Part shown: in pieces, positions 51,691 to 59,740 of the stretch
How positions within the stretch are numbered: the stretch's first letter is position 1
Layout of the letters: each line of letters opens with the position of its first letter
Origin: Streptomyces sp. PR69
GTDB lineage: Bacteria > Actinomycetota > Actinomycetes > Streptomycetales > Streptomycetaceae
Reading direction: 5' to 3'
Assembly (NCBI RefSeq): GCF_026420845.1
Contig: NZ_JAOWCB010000006.1
Span: 62,001-126,000 of the forward strand
Length of the DNA: 64,000 nucleotides
Program-made: the position numbers and the translations under genes
The notes under the pieces: model-generated
Told to the model about the DNA's origin: nothing
The model's database searches: none
Seen by the model: the letters and a program-made list of their open reading frames with translations, nothing else

Positions 51691-51746
51691 CCCCCGATCG
51701 CGTGTGAGGGAGCCGTCCGGGGCTCAAGTTTCGGGCTTCGAGCGGC
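51691..51746. repeat. Left copy of a perfect 56-bp direct repeat
   Basis: These 56 bases, starting CCCCCGATCGCGTGTGAGGG and ending GGGCTTCGAGCGGC, recur without a change at 56252-56307. The two copies enclose exactly four complete genes. Reading GAT CGC GTG TGA inside the copy closes an upstream frame with no good start, which suggests it was once the 3' end of a gene. A run of ten C residues lies shortly after, at about 51758-51770. Confidence 0.9.
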
Positions 51747-51849
51747 GCTGGCGGGCACCCCCCCCCCAGCCCGACGCCGCCGCGAGCCCGCCCGCCGCGC
51801 ATGGGTCTCCTCGTAATGGACGGCGTGCTCTGATCGACGCGGAGACTGG

Positions 51850-53220
51850 CTACGCGAGGGCGCCGACTCGGTGAGCGAGCGCCCGTACGCCAGGGAGGGT
51901 GCGGTCATGCCGCATCAGGTTCGCGGCCATGGTCTGGACCGAGCCGCGGCGGACCTCCTGTGGCGCTGCTTGCTCGGCGGCCAGAAGTGCCCGGTAGCAG
52001 CGGTCGGGTTTGCCCCATCGGTCGAAGGCTCGGGCGACGTCGATCCAGTATCGGGCTTGGCGTTCGGTGGTGGGCAGGGCGGCGGGATCGACGCGGCGTG
52101 CGTGCTCGATGGCTTGGCCCGCGTCGCCAAGCAGGTGGCTGATCGAGACCTGGTGGAGGAGCACCTGGCTGGGGCCGAAGACGGTGCCGCGTCGCAATGC
52201 GTCGTGGCCGAGTTGCCCGGCGGTGGCTTCGGCTTCGGCGATGAGGGTGTGTGCGGTGTGCCGGTCGCCTTGCTTCGCCGCGGTGTAGGCGGCGGTGGCG
52301 TACAGGTTGCCCTGGACGGAGAGCCGTTCGGTTGCGTCGGTGGTTCGGTCGGCGGTCAGCTGCTGGGCGGCGGTGACGGCGACGTCGGTGGCGCGGGCGT
52401 AGTGGCCTTGGCGGCGCCACGCGGAGGAGACCATGCGGTGGGCTTCGGCGACAGTGAGGGCGTCCGCGCCGCCAAGTGCCGCGGTGAGGGCCCGGTCGGC
52501 GGTGACAGCGGCCAGGCCATCTTCGCCGAGCTTGATGAACAGGCGGGTTGCGGTGGTGTACAGCTCGGCGACTGCGGTCGCCGCCTGCGCCGAGTGCCCG
52601 TGGGTGCCGAGGGCCTGGGCGAGGGCGATCCGGGCCGGGAGTGCGCGGGCGAGGGTGTCGTAACGGCAGGCGCTGAAGTCGGCTCGGGAGGCGTTCACCG
52701 CTGCGGTGACAGCTGACGAGGTGGGGTCCGGGGTGAGGAGATGGACGTGCTGCCGGTGCAGCAGGAGGTCTTCCAGACCGGACAGGCTCGGCTGTGCCGG
52801 TGCGTGGGCGGCGGCCGGCGGTCCGAGGACCGCGCTGGTGGTGGCTCCGGCCAGTCCTGCCAGGAGCTTTCGGCGTCGCACCGGGTCGTCTCCCTCTTCG
52901 CCGAACTGAGTCTGTGTACCCACCCTAGTGGCGTCGGTTCGGTCCGAGGCGGCTCGCTGCTGTGGTGGCGCGAGGCCGAGCAAGTGCCGAGGGATGTCGA
53001 GGCAGGCGGCGAGGTTCTGGAGCAGCAGCACGTCGCGCATGGGCTGCTTGCCGCGTTCCATCCGGGACAGCGAGGCAGCGGTATAGCCAACCTGCTTGCC
53101 CAGTTCGGCGAGCGTGACGTCGGCCGCGCGGCGGGCTAACCGGACGATCGCGCCGGCATCGCGGCGGGCGAGCGCGTCACGCATAGCCGTGGAACGCCAG
53201 AGCGGATGGGTGTTGTCCAC
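51850..53220 (-). CDS. XRE-family regulator with TPR-like C-terminal domain
   Basis: The 456-residue protein has a helix-turn-helix at about residues 25-80 (ADVTLAELGKQVGYTAASLS, RMERGKQPMRDVLLLQNLAA), an RRRKLLAGLAGATTSA stretch that resembles a Tat motif though internal, then about 300 residues of helical TPR-like repeats (AEAHRMVSSAWRRQGHYARA, YTAAKQGDRHTAHTLIAEAE). GTG 53220 has GGAGGTGA at good distance. Streptomyces have many such regulators; their ligands are mostly peptides or unknown. Divergent from the epimerase, it probably controls this four-gene cassette. Confidence 0.88.
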   Translation of the reverse strand: MDNTHPLWRSTAMRDALARRDAGAIVRLARRAADVTLAELGKQVGYTAASLSRMERGKQPMRDVLLLQNLAACLDIPRHLLGLAPPQQRAASDRTDATRVGTQTQFGEEGDDPVRRRKLLAGLAGATTSAVLGPPAAAHAPAQPSLSGLEDLLLHRQHVHLLTPDPTSSAVTAAVNASRADFSACRYDTLARALPARIALAQALGTHGHSAQAATAVAELYTTATRLFIKLGEDGLAAVTADRALTAALGGADALTVAEAHRMVSSAWRRQGHYARATDVAVTAAQQLTADRTTDATERLSVQGNLYATAAYTAAKQGDRHTAHTLIAEAEATAGQLGHDALRRGTVFGPSQVLLHQVSISHLLGDAGQAIEHARRVDPAALPTTERQARYWIDVARAFDRWGKPDRCYRALLAAEQAAPQEVRRGSVQTMAANLMRHDRTLPGVRALAHRVGALA

Positions 53221-53430
53221 GACTCACCTCCTGCGGGGCTCATTGTCCGGCCAAACCGCCTTGCAGCACGAGAAGTTGCAAGCCGTTTACGCCCCGTGCA
53301 AACCGTGTGCGCGCCGAGAGGCTGCCCCTCCCTTCGCCTGGCGGGCTGCGGTGTCCTCGTGACCGCGACGGCGCGCACCAAAGCGGGCCGCGCCGGTGAC
53401 ACTGCACACTCACCACGGCATGGAGGCAGC

Positions 53431-54534
53431 GTGCACGACATCCAGTTGAACGAACTCGCCGACCGGACTGTGCTGGTCACCGGCGGAGCCGGGCTGATCG
53501 GCAGCCGTATCGCCGCCTGCCTGCGCCAGGCGGGAGCCCGGCCGATCCTGCTGTGCACGCTGGAGGCGTACTCCCGCAACACCTACCGCGACCTCTTCGG
53601 GATTGACGCCACCGACCCGGCTGTCATCGTCGGCAACGTCCAGAACCCGGACGTGGTCAGGAAGGCGGTGGCCGAATCCGATTACGTGATCCACGCCGCC
53701 GCGCTCGCCGATGTCGCCGCCTGCACCCGCAAGCCCATGGCGGCGATCCACACCAACATCACCGGCACCCAGGTACTGCTCGACGCGGTGGCCGCCTGCG
53801 AGCGGACCCGTCGGCTCGTCTTCGTCTCCTCCGCCAGCGTCTACGGCAACGGCAACCCGGAGGACTGGGCACGCCCGTGCGAGGAGTACCGGACAGTGCG
53901 CGAGCTGCTGAAAGCCGTCTATGGGCGGGTCCCGCCGCGGTTCCATGAGCACGCGCAACTGCGGCCGATGTCGGTGTACGCCAACACCAAGGCGTGGGGC
54001 GAGACGCAGACCGCTCTTACCCTGAGCGCCGTGGGCGCCTCGTACACGGTCGTGCGGTACTTCTCCGTCTACGGAGAGCCGCAGGTCATCAAGGAGGACA
54101 GCCACTCGTGGGTGGTCGCCTGGTTCGCCACCCGCGCCGCCCTGGGGCTGCCCCTGCACCTCAACGGCGGCGGCCACCAGATCCGGGACCTGGTCCACGT
54201 CGAGGATATCGCCGCTGCCACTGTCCGGGCCCTTGTCGCCCCGCAGGCCCACAACGAGACGGTCAACATCGGCACCGGCACCCCCACCAGCATCCGCACC
54301 GTGGCCGAGCTGGTCGCCAAGCAGTACCCGGGCACGCGTTTCGTGGAGACGCCGATGCCGCCCGGTGACCCGCTCGGCGGCTACGCGGCCACCCACCGCA
54401 TGGAAGCGGTGCTCGGCTGGCGGCCGACGATCACCGTCAAGGAGGGGGTGGCTCGCTACGCGGACTGGCTGGACAAGACGCCCGGGGCGATTCCCTCGTG
54501 GCTGCGGGCCGAGTCCGGGGCCGCGACTGCCTGA
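53431..54534 (+). CDS. NAD-dependent nucleotide-sugar epimerase/dehydratase
   Basis: The 367-residue extended SDR has TVLVTGGAGLIGSRIAACL, YVIHAAALADVAAC, RLVFVSSASVYGNG, Y183 and K187 in SVYANTKAWGETQ, and RYFSVYGEPQVIKED. The blocks fit NDP-sugar 4-epimerases or 4,6-dehydratase-like enzymes. GGAGG precedes GTG 53431. Its TGA abuts the TGA of the convergent glycosyltransferase in the palindrome TGATCA, so the two genes end with no gap. Confidence 0.9.
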   Translation: MHDIQLNELADRTVLVTGGAGLIGSRIAACLRQAGARPILLCTLEAYSRNTYRDLFGIDATDPAVIVGNVQNPDVVRKAVAESDYVIHAAALADVAACTRKPMAAIHTNITGTQVLLDAVAACERTRRLVFVSSASVYGNGNPEDWARPCEEYRTVRELLKAVYGRVPPRFHEHAQLRPMSVYANTKAWGETQTALTLSAVGASYTVVRYFSVYGEPQVIKEDSHSWVVAWFATRAALGLPLHLNGGGHQIRDLVHVEDIAAATVRALVAPQAHNETVNIGTGTPTSIRTVAELVAKQYPGTRFVETPMPPGDPLGGYAATHRMEAVLGWRPTITVKEGVARYADWLDKTPGAIPSWLRAESGAATA

Positions 54535-55410
54535 TCAGACGACCGGTGGGCGGCCCAGGCAGGTCATCCGCCACACCGTTGACCAGCGCATCGGCCGACG
54601 GGGCGGGCACGGCGTGCGCAGGCCCTCGGCGAACCCACCGAACCAGGCCCTCAGTCCCGCCCCAGATCGGGTGCGGGCCATGGCCATCACCGTCCAGACA
54701 GCTAGGTAGACAGGGACGAGGAGGGCGGGAAGGTGCCGCTTGGCCAGCCAGACCCGGTTACGGGCGACCATGCGGTGGAAGACCGCGTGCCGGGTCGGCG
54801 ACGTCCACGGATGCTGGAGCACCAGCTCCGGCTCGTAGAGCACCTTCCAGCCCGCGTCCAGTGCCCGCCAGGCCAGGTCGGTCTCCTCGTGCGCGTAGAA
54901 GAACGGCTCGGGCCACCCACCGATCTGGTCCAGCATCCGCATGGACAGCCCGTGCCCGCCGCCGAGGAACGTCGTCACCAGCCCGCCCCGCATCGGATCC
55001 GCCGCCCGCAGGCGCGGTACGTGACGCCGCTGGGTGCGGCCTTGCTCGTCGGCGATGCGGAAACCGACCACGCCAAGCTGCTGGTCCGCCGCGTACAGCT
55101 CAGCGAGCCGGGTGAACACCTCCGGGCTGATCAGCAGGCCGTCATCGTCCAGGTCCACCACGACATCGACATCCCCGAACTCCCGCAGCCGGGCCAGCGC
55201 AGCGTTTCTGCCTCCGGCCACCCCCAGGTTCTCCGGCAGTTCGACACGGGCCACCCACTCCGGCAGGGACGGCAGCGGCGAGCCGTTGCCCACGACCACG
55301 ACCCGCGTCGCAGGCGTGTTCTGCCCGGCGACCGACGCAAGAAGGTCGGCCAGCTCGGCGGGCCGCGTTCCCATGGTCAAGATGGCGACGCCTACGCGCG
55401 GGTGACGCAC
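54535..55410 (-). CDS. Family 2-like glycosyltransferase
   Basis: The 291-residue protein has VAILTMGTRPAELADLLASV, VVVVGNGSPLPSLPE, the metal-binding acidic stretch VDVVVDLDDDGLLISPEVF, FLGGGHGLSMRMLDQIGG and the catalytic-base region FFYAHEETDLAWRALDAG. A single hydrophobic helix near the C-terminus (LPALLVPVYLAVWTVMAMAR) may anchor it at the membrane. It likely transfers a sugar made with help of the epimerase. GTG 55410 was taken from the open frame; the ribosome site is weak. Confidence 0.88.
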   Translation of the reverse strand: MRHPRVGVAILTMGTRPAELADLLASVAGQNTPATRVVVVGNGSPLPSLPEWVARVELPENLGVAGGRNAALARLREFGDVDVVVDLDDDGLLISPEVFTRLAELYAADQQLGVVGFRIADEQGRTQRRHVPRLRAADPMRGGLVTTFLGGGHGLSMRMLDQIGGWPEPFFYAHEETDLAWRALDAGWKVLYEPELVLQHPWTSPTRHAVFHRMVARNRVWLAKRHLPALLVPVYLAVWTVMAMARTRSGAGLRAWFGGFAEGLRTPCPPRRPMRWSTVWRMTCLGRPPVV

Positions 55411-55497
55411 GGATGAACACTCCGTTCCTCGGCTCCGGTGCCGGTGATGCTAGCCGCCCGGGGAACGGCCACCCGACCACCCAACGGAAGGCCACCG

Positions 55498-56268
55498 ATG
55501 CCCACCATCCGCCTCGGCGACTACCTCACCGCCCCCACCAGCGGATTGCTGGACGGCACCCCCTACGAGCACCTGGAGAAGGCCGAGCTGGCCGACTTCC
55601 TCGCAGGCTGGGACGACTGGCACCGCCAAGCCCTCGCCCGGCTTACGCACCGCATCCACCCCACCGCACAGATCCACCCGACTGCCATCATCGGCGACGA
55701 CGTGATCACCGGCCCCCGCGTACGCGTGTGGGAGTTCTCCACCGTCCGCGCCGGCTCCGTGCTCTGCGCCGGCGTCTCGGTCGGCTTCAACTGCGAGGTC
55801 ACCCGCTCCTTCCTCGGCGAGTGCGCCGTACTCGGCCACCGCGTCGGTATTAACCGCACCCTCGTCGGCGCCGACGCCCACCTGTCCGCCAACCTGACCG
55901 TCGCGGCCATCAGCATGTGGAGCCTCCACATGAGCAACCCTGAACGGGAGATCATGCTGCGTACCTCCGACGGCCTCTACCGCTGTGTCACACCGCAGTT
56001 CGGCGCCCTGATCGGCGACCGGGTCCAAACCGGCAACAGCATCAGCCTCGGCCCCGGCCTCGCCCTCGGCCGCGACTGCCGGATAGCCAGCGGCGTCACC
56101 CTCGCCGCACGCACCATCCCTGACCACAGTGTCATCACCGCCCCTCACACTTCTGATGTCCACGTCCGACAGCGGCCCGCACAGCGCGGGAGGACCAACG
56201 CGGGGCATGCCGCCACGGGCTCTCCACCCCACCAGCCGCGGCCATTGGCAGCCCCCGATCGCGTGTGA
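55498..56268 (+). CDS. Left-handed beta-helix acyltransferase-like protein
   Basis: The 256-residue protein has hexapeptide repeats from about residue 55: IHPTAQIHPTAIIGDDVITG, then VRVWEFSTVRAGSVLCAGVS, and later LALGRDCRIASGVTLAARTI. This is the LbH fold of acyl- and acetyltransferases. GGAAGG precedes ATG 55498. The last 30 residues (AQRGRTNAGHAATG onward) do not look like the family, and the last codons and stop lie inside the right 56-bp repeat, so the natural end was probably replaced at the repeat junction. Confidence 0.85.
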   Translation: MPTIRLGDYLTAPTSGLLDGTPYEHLEKAELADFLAGWDDWHRQALARLTHRIHPTAQIHPTAIIGDDVITGPRVRVWEFSTVRAGSVLCAGVSVGFNCEVTRSFLGECAVLGHRVGINRTLVGADAHLSANLTVAAISMWSLHMSNPEREIMLRTSDGLYRCVTPQFGALIGDRVQTGNSISLGPGLALGRDCRIASGVTLAARTIPDHSVITAPHTSDVHVRQRPAQRGRTNAGHAATGSPPHQPRPLAAPDRV

Positions 56269-56307
56269 GGGAGCCGTCCGGGGCTCAAGTTTCGGGCTTC
56301 GAGCGGC
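56252..56307. repeat. Right copy of the perfect 56-bp direct repeat
   Basis: Identical to 51691-51746. It supplies the terminal codons and TGA of the beta-helix protein gene. The copies are 4561 bases apart start to start and in the same orientation. No integrase, transposase or inverted repeats accompany them, so the unit could be lost or gained by homologous or site-specific recombination between the copies. Confidence 0.9.
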
Positions 56308-56424
56308 TTCTTCAAGGAATGGGCGGAGGGCCCCAACCCGCCCTCCCACCCTGCCGAGTTGGCTTTCCGCGTTCGAGTTGCGACGGAGAGTGAAGAAGCT
56401 CTAGCGTGCCCGATATACGAAACA

Positions 56425-56457
56425 ACCCCCGCCCGGTGCGGTAACACCTGCGGGGGT
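56425..56457. terminator. Hairpin between cassette and next gene
   Basis: ACCCCCGC (56425-56432) pairs with GCGGGGGT (56450-56457) around a 17-base loop. It lies 31 bases before the next start codon, so it may terminate upstream transcription or act as a leader structure of the downstream gene. Confidence 0.55.
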
Positions 56458-56488
56458 CTGACCTACGAGATCGTCAGGACCCGATCCC

Positions 56489-57376
56489 ATGGCTGACAGC
56501 CAGCTTAGTGCCACGTTCCTGCCCTCGCATCCCGCCCCGCACCCGATGGCCAGTCCGGGTTACGGAAAGCGGTCCGCGCCTGACCAACGGCCCCGCAGCG
56601 GGAACGACTTCGCGCATCTGCGACCGCGTGACGCGGCGATCGCGGATCACATCGACCGGGCCCCGGACGGGGCCGACATCTCGGTGAAGACGCTGGCCAA
56701 AGTGCTGCCGTACGGGCAGTGCGCGCTGCGGACCTCGCTCAACAGACTCCAGCAGGCCGGGCACTTGAGGCGCGGCATCGAACATCTCACCGGTGGCGGA
56801 GGGCGGTTGTGGGTCACCCGAACGTGGTTCTCCCGCACCGCACGCGACGATGACTGGTGGGCCGCCTTCCAGCGCGGCGACATCCCGGACGCGCGGCCCC
56901 GGCCCACCCGCTCACGGGCCTTCATCCTGCTGGCGGCCCTCGGGCGGGAGAACCCGATGATGTCGCTGTCGAAGGCCGACTGCGAGGCGCTCGCACCGCT
57001 GGCGGGCGAGTGGCTGGCGCGGGGCGCGAGCGAGGCGGATGTGCGGCGGGCGCTGACCGCCGGGCTGCCGCCGGTGGTGCACTGCCCGGCGGCGCTCGCC
57101 CGCACCCGCCTCATCGGCAAGCTGCCGCCGGAGCCCGCGGAGATCCGCCCGCCCCTGCGCATCCTCGAATGCGGCACCTGCGGGGCCCCGGCGCGCCCGG
57201 AGGCCCTCGCGGGCGGCGACTGCGCCGGCTGCCGCGGCGAGCCCGCCACCGCCCCCGTACGGCCCGCGTCGCCTCTCCCGGCCGCGCAGGTCCGCGCCCA
57301 CGCGGCGGAAGCCCGCGCCGCAGCCGCCCGGGCTCCCCGAGCGGACTTCGCCGAAGGCGGCGGGCAGACAGGCTGA
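56489..57376 (+). CDS. Winged-helix-like protein with C-terminal zinc-ribbon motif
   Basis: The 295-residue protein has a central helix-turn-helix-like part (RDAAIADHIDRAPDGADISV, KTLAKVLPYGQCALRTSLNR, RLWVTRTWF) similar to replication- or MarR-like winged helices common in Streptomyces, then a helical part and a CGTCGAPARPEALAGGDCAGC (first 20: CGTCGAPARPEALAGGDCAG) four-cysteine knuckle. The C-terminal tail is Ala-rich. Function unknown, DNA binding likely. Confidence 0.75.
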   Translation: MADSQLSATFLPSHPAPHPMASPGYGKRSAPDQRPRSGNDFAHLRPRDAAIADHIDRAPDGADISVKTLAKVLPYGQCALRTSLNRLQQAGHLRRGIEHLTGGGGRLWVTRTWFSRTARDDDWWAAFQRGDIPDARPRPTRSRAFILLAALGRENPMMSLSKADCEALAPLAGEWLARGASEADVRRALTAGLPPVVHCPAALARTRLIGKLPPEPAEIRPPLRILECGTCGAPARPEALAGGDCAGCRGEPATAPVRPASPLPAAQVRAHAAEARAAAARAPRADFAEGGGQTG

Positions 57377-57484
57377 CGACCGTCTCGTCGGCCAGGCCGC
57401 ACCCCACCCCGTGACCCCGGCGCTCCGCGCTGCCCGACTCCGTGTCCGGGTGCGGACGTTATGCGGGGTTATGCGGGGTTGTGT

Positions 57485-57498
57485 TCAACTCGGGTTGA
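57485..57498. promoter_or_regulatory. TCAAC-N4-GTTGA dyad upstream of the amidase remnant
   Basis: TCAAC TCGG GTTGA resembles the dyads in MerR/SoxR-type spacers. It is preceded by a tandem TTATGCGGGG repeat at about 57462-57481. It may once have served the MerR gene that survives only as a pseudogene nearby. Confidence 0.35.
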
Positions 57499-57559
57499 GT
57501 GTGGAGGCTTGCGTTCTGCCCGCCGCTGCCGAGCGGACGGGTGTGGACGGAGGTGGCAC

Positions 57560-57767
57560 ATGAGCGAAGTGTGGACCGCGACCGAGGCCGCGCATGCCTT
57601 GCGGGAAGGGAGGGTGACCAGCCTCGGGCTCACCCGGGCGGCCATTGCCGCGGCCGACCGGTCCGACCGGTCACTCGGGGTGTATCTGGCACGTTTTGAC
57701 GAGCAGGCGCTGGCGGCGGCGGAGCGGGCGGACGAGGAACTGGCGCGCGGGATCGACCGCGCGCCGC
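57560..57767 (+). pseudogene. Amidase / GatA-like gene, 5' fragment
   Basis: ATG 57560 has a GGAGG site and opens MSEVWTATEAAHALREGRVT, then SLGLTRAAIAAADRSDRSLG and RFDEQALAAAERADEELARG, the N-terminal helices of the amidase-signature family. The next element (PLHGIPxxxKD and the Ser-cisSer-Lys triad) is missing. Homology ends at about 57767, where antisense MerR sequence begins. The enzyme cannot be active. Confidence 0.8.
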
Positions 57768-58070
57768 GGCCAGCCGGGCGATGTGCGCCTCCAGCTCCGC
57801 GATGCGGCCGTGCACGGTCTCCTGCCAACCGGGGCCCGCTCCGTCGCGGTGCAGCAGGGAGTCGATCTCCTCGATGGACATCATCCCGGTCTCCCGCCAT
57901 AGCTTGATCAGCGCCACCCGGTAGACCTGCTCCGGGTCGAAGAACCGCCGCCCGGACCGCCGATGCGGCTCCAGCAGCCCGCGGCGCTCCCACTAGTGCA
58001 ACGTCGAAAGAGGCAGCCCGAACCGGTCGGCCACCTCCCGTATCGGAGTCGGATCGCCCATATCCGCCAT
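57768..58070 (-). pseudogene. MerR-family regulator, truncated and with an amber codon
   Basis: ATG 58070 opens MADMGDPTPIREVADRFGLP, LSTLH, then TAG at 57995-57993 in place of the usual Tyr, then WERRGLLEPHRRSGRRFFDP and LWRETGMMSIEEIDSLLHRD. The typical MerR wording is TLHYWERRGLL, so a TAC/TAT to TAG change is likely. The 3' end is lost at the junction with the amidase fragment. Both convergent genes thus lost their 3' ends, most simply by one internal deletion. Confidence 0.85.
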
Positions 58071-58304
58071 CGTGCCGCAGACCGGCGCCTTGAGGCGCGG
58101 CATCGCGTTACTTCCCGTGACCGCGGCACAGACCTCCCCGACCCCGTCGCCGTCCTCTCGACACCGGAAAACTCAACGACTACGCCGCTGAGTAGCCCAC
58201 GACAATACGTTTCGACCTGTTTGCGAGTTCTCGCCACTCTGTTTGAATGACTACCTTGAGTGACGATGATGGCAGTTGTTGTCATCGACTCTGGAGGGGA
58301 CGTC

Positions 58305-59708
58305 ATGACAGGACAGCCAGGACGAACAGGGACAGCCACACGAACCGAGCCGAGCCAATCCACGCAACCGACCCGACCAGCCGAACCGATCGCCCCGGCC
58401 GAACCGATCGAACCAATCGTTCCTGCCGAACGAGCCGAGCCGATCGAACCGATCACCCCGGTCGAACGAGCCGAGCCGGCCGAGCCGACCGAGCGGCAGA
58501 TCGCCAAGGCCCTGCAGGACGCGCCGCCCATCGTGCTCGCGCCCGGGCCCAAGGAGGCGTCGAGTCAGATCCCGCTGCCGCCCGACGACATGTGGGATCT
58601 GCCAGGGGGGACCGCATGGGTGTACTACGGAGAAGGGCACGACCGGCTGACCAGGCCCGTGATCGTGGCCGATGGGTTTCACGTCGGGCCGAGCGACCTG
58701 GAATTCGCCTGGGAGGTGCTGGAGTTCGGAGCGTATCCGTTCCTCGGCGAGCTGCGCCGCCGCGGGCGGGATGTGGTGATCGTCGGGTTCCATGAGCGCA
58801 GCGCGTCGGTTCTGGACAACTCCCGCGCCGCGCAGGCGGCGATCCTGCAGGCCGTCGAGGAGCGTGACGGCTGCGCTCAGCTCGCGGTCGGCGGGATCAG
58901 CATGGGCGGGCTGATCACCCGGCATGCGCTGGCCAAGCTGGAGAGCCTGCGCATCGATCATCAGACGGCGCTCTACTGGTCGTACGACAGTCCCCACCGC
59001 GGGGCGTGGATTCCCCTCTCCCTCCAGGCCTTCGCGCACTACACCAGGCGGCTGGACCGCCGGTTCTCCGACCAGATCAACAGCCCGGCCTCCCGTGAGC
59101 TGCTGTGGCGGCATATCGACGAGTGGGACGCCCCGCCGGGCCAGTCCGAGGACCGCAAGGCGTTCCTCGCGGAGATGCGGGAGATCGGCGAGTGGCCGAG
59201 CATCCCCCGGCTGATCGGCGTGGCCAACGGCGTGTCGTCCGGCCGGGGCGAGCCGGTGGAGCCGGGCGCCGTGGCGTTCCAGGGGCGGGGCCTTTCGGTG
59301 GTCGGCACCCGGCTGTACGCACAGCGGGGCGGTCACTGCCCGCCGGCCGCCCAGCTGCGCGTGGTGAGCATGGACAAGCCGGAGGTGCGGACCTGCGGGC
59401 TGCCCGAGATCGACGGCGCGCCCGGCGGGACGCTCGACGGCTTCGGGATTCTGGCCGACGAGCTGAACAAGCTGCCCGCGTTCTTCGGGTTCCGCTCCGA
59501 CGCCCGGATCCGCGCGCACTGCTTCGTTCCCGCGGTCAGCGCCGTCGCCGTACGGGATCTGGACCGTACGGAGGATCTGTATGTGGACATCGGAGCGCTG
59601 GACCCGAGCGAGAGCGAGCTCGACGAGTTCAAGCTCGCCTCGCAGAACGAGGAGCACACGCTGATGACCGAGGAGCTGGGCTCCTGGATCATCGAGCGGA
59701 TGCCCTGA
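58305..59708 (+). CDS. Alpha/beta hydrolase-like protein with Pro/Glu-rich N-terminus
   Basis: The 467-residue protein has a low-complexity N-terminus of about 60 residues made of PAEPIEPI/ERAEPIEPI repeats, then a hydrolase core with VIVADGFHVGPSDLEFAWEV, the nucleophile elbow VGGISMGGLITRHAL (Ser199), and a lid region. A Ser-Asp-His triad is plausible (late His in RAHCFVP or NEEHTLM) but not proved. GGAGGGG precedes ATG 58305. There is no signal peptide, so it is cytosolic or surface attached by the repeat. Direct CTGTTTG repeats lie upstream at about 58217 and 58239. Substrate unknown. Confidence 0.75.
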   Translation: MTGQPGRTGTATRTEPSQSTQPTRPAEPIAPAEPIEPIVPAERAEPIEPITPVERAEPAEPTERQIAKALQDAPPIVLAPGPKEASSQIPLPPDDMWDLPGGTAWVYYGEGHDRLTRPVIVADGFHVGPSDLEFAWEVLEFGAYPFLGELRRRGRDVVIVGFHERSASVLDNSRAAQAAILQAVEERDGCAQLAVGGISMGGLITRHALAKLESLRIDHQTALYWSYDSPHRGAWIPLSLQAFAHYTRRLDRRFSDQINSPASRELLWRHIDEWDAPPGQSEDRKAFLAEMREIGEWPSIPRLIGVANGVSSGRGEPVEPGAVAFQGRGLSVVGTRLYAQRGGHCPPAAQLRVVSMDKPEVRTCGLPEIDGAPGGTLDGFGILADELNKLPAFFGFRSDARIRAHCFVPAVSAVAVRDLDRTEDLYVDIGALDPSESELDEFKLASQNEEHTLMTEELGSWIIERMP

Positions 59709-59740
59709 CCGGCTGCCGCTGCCCCTGACCGGCGGTACCG

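Noticed and set aside
51691-56307. tRNA-type attachment site or CRISPR explanation for the 56-bp repeats
   Set aside because: The repeat does not fold as a tRNA end, there are only two copies 4.5 kb apart and no integrase or Cas gene is present.
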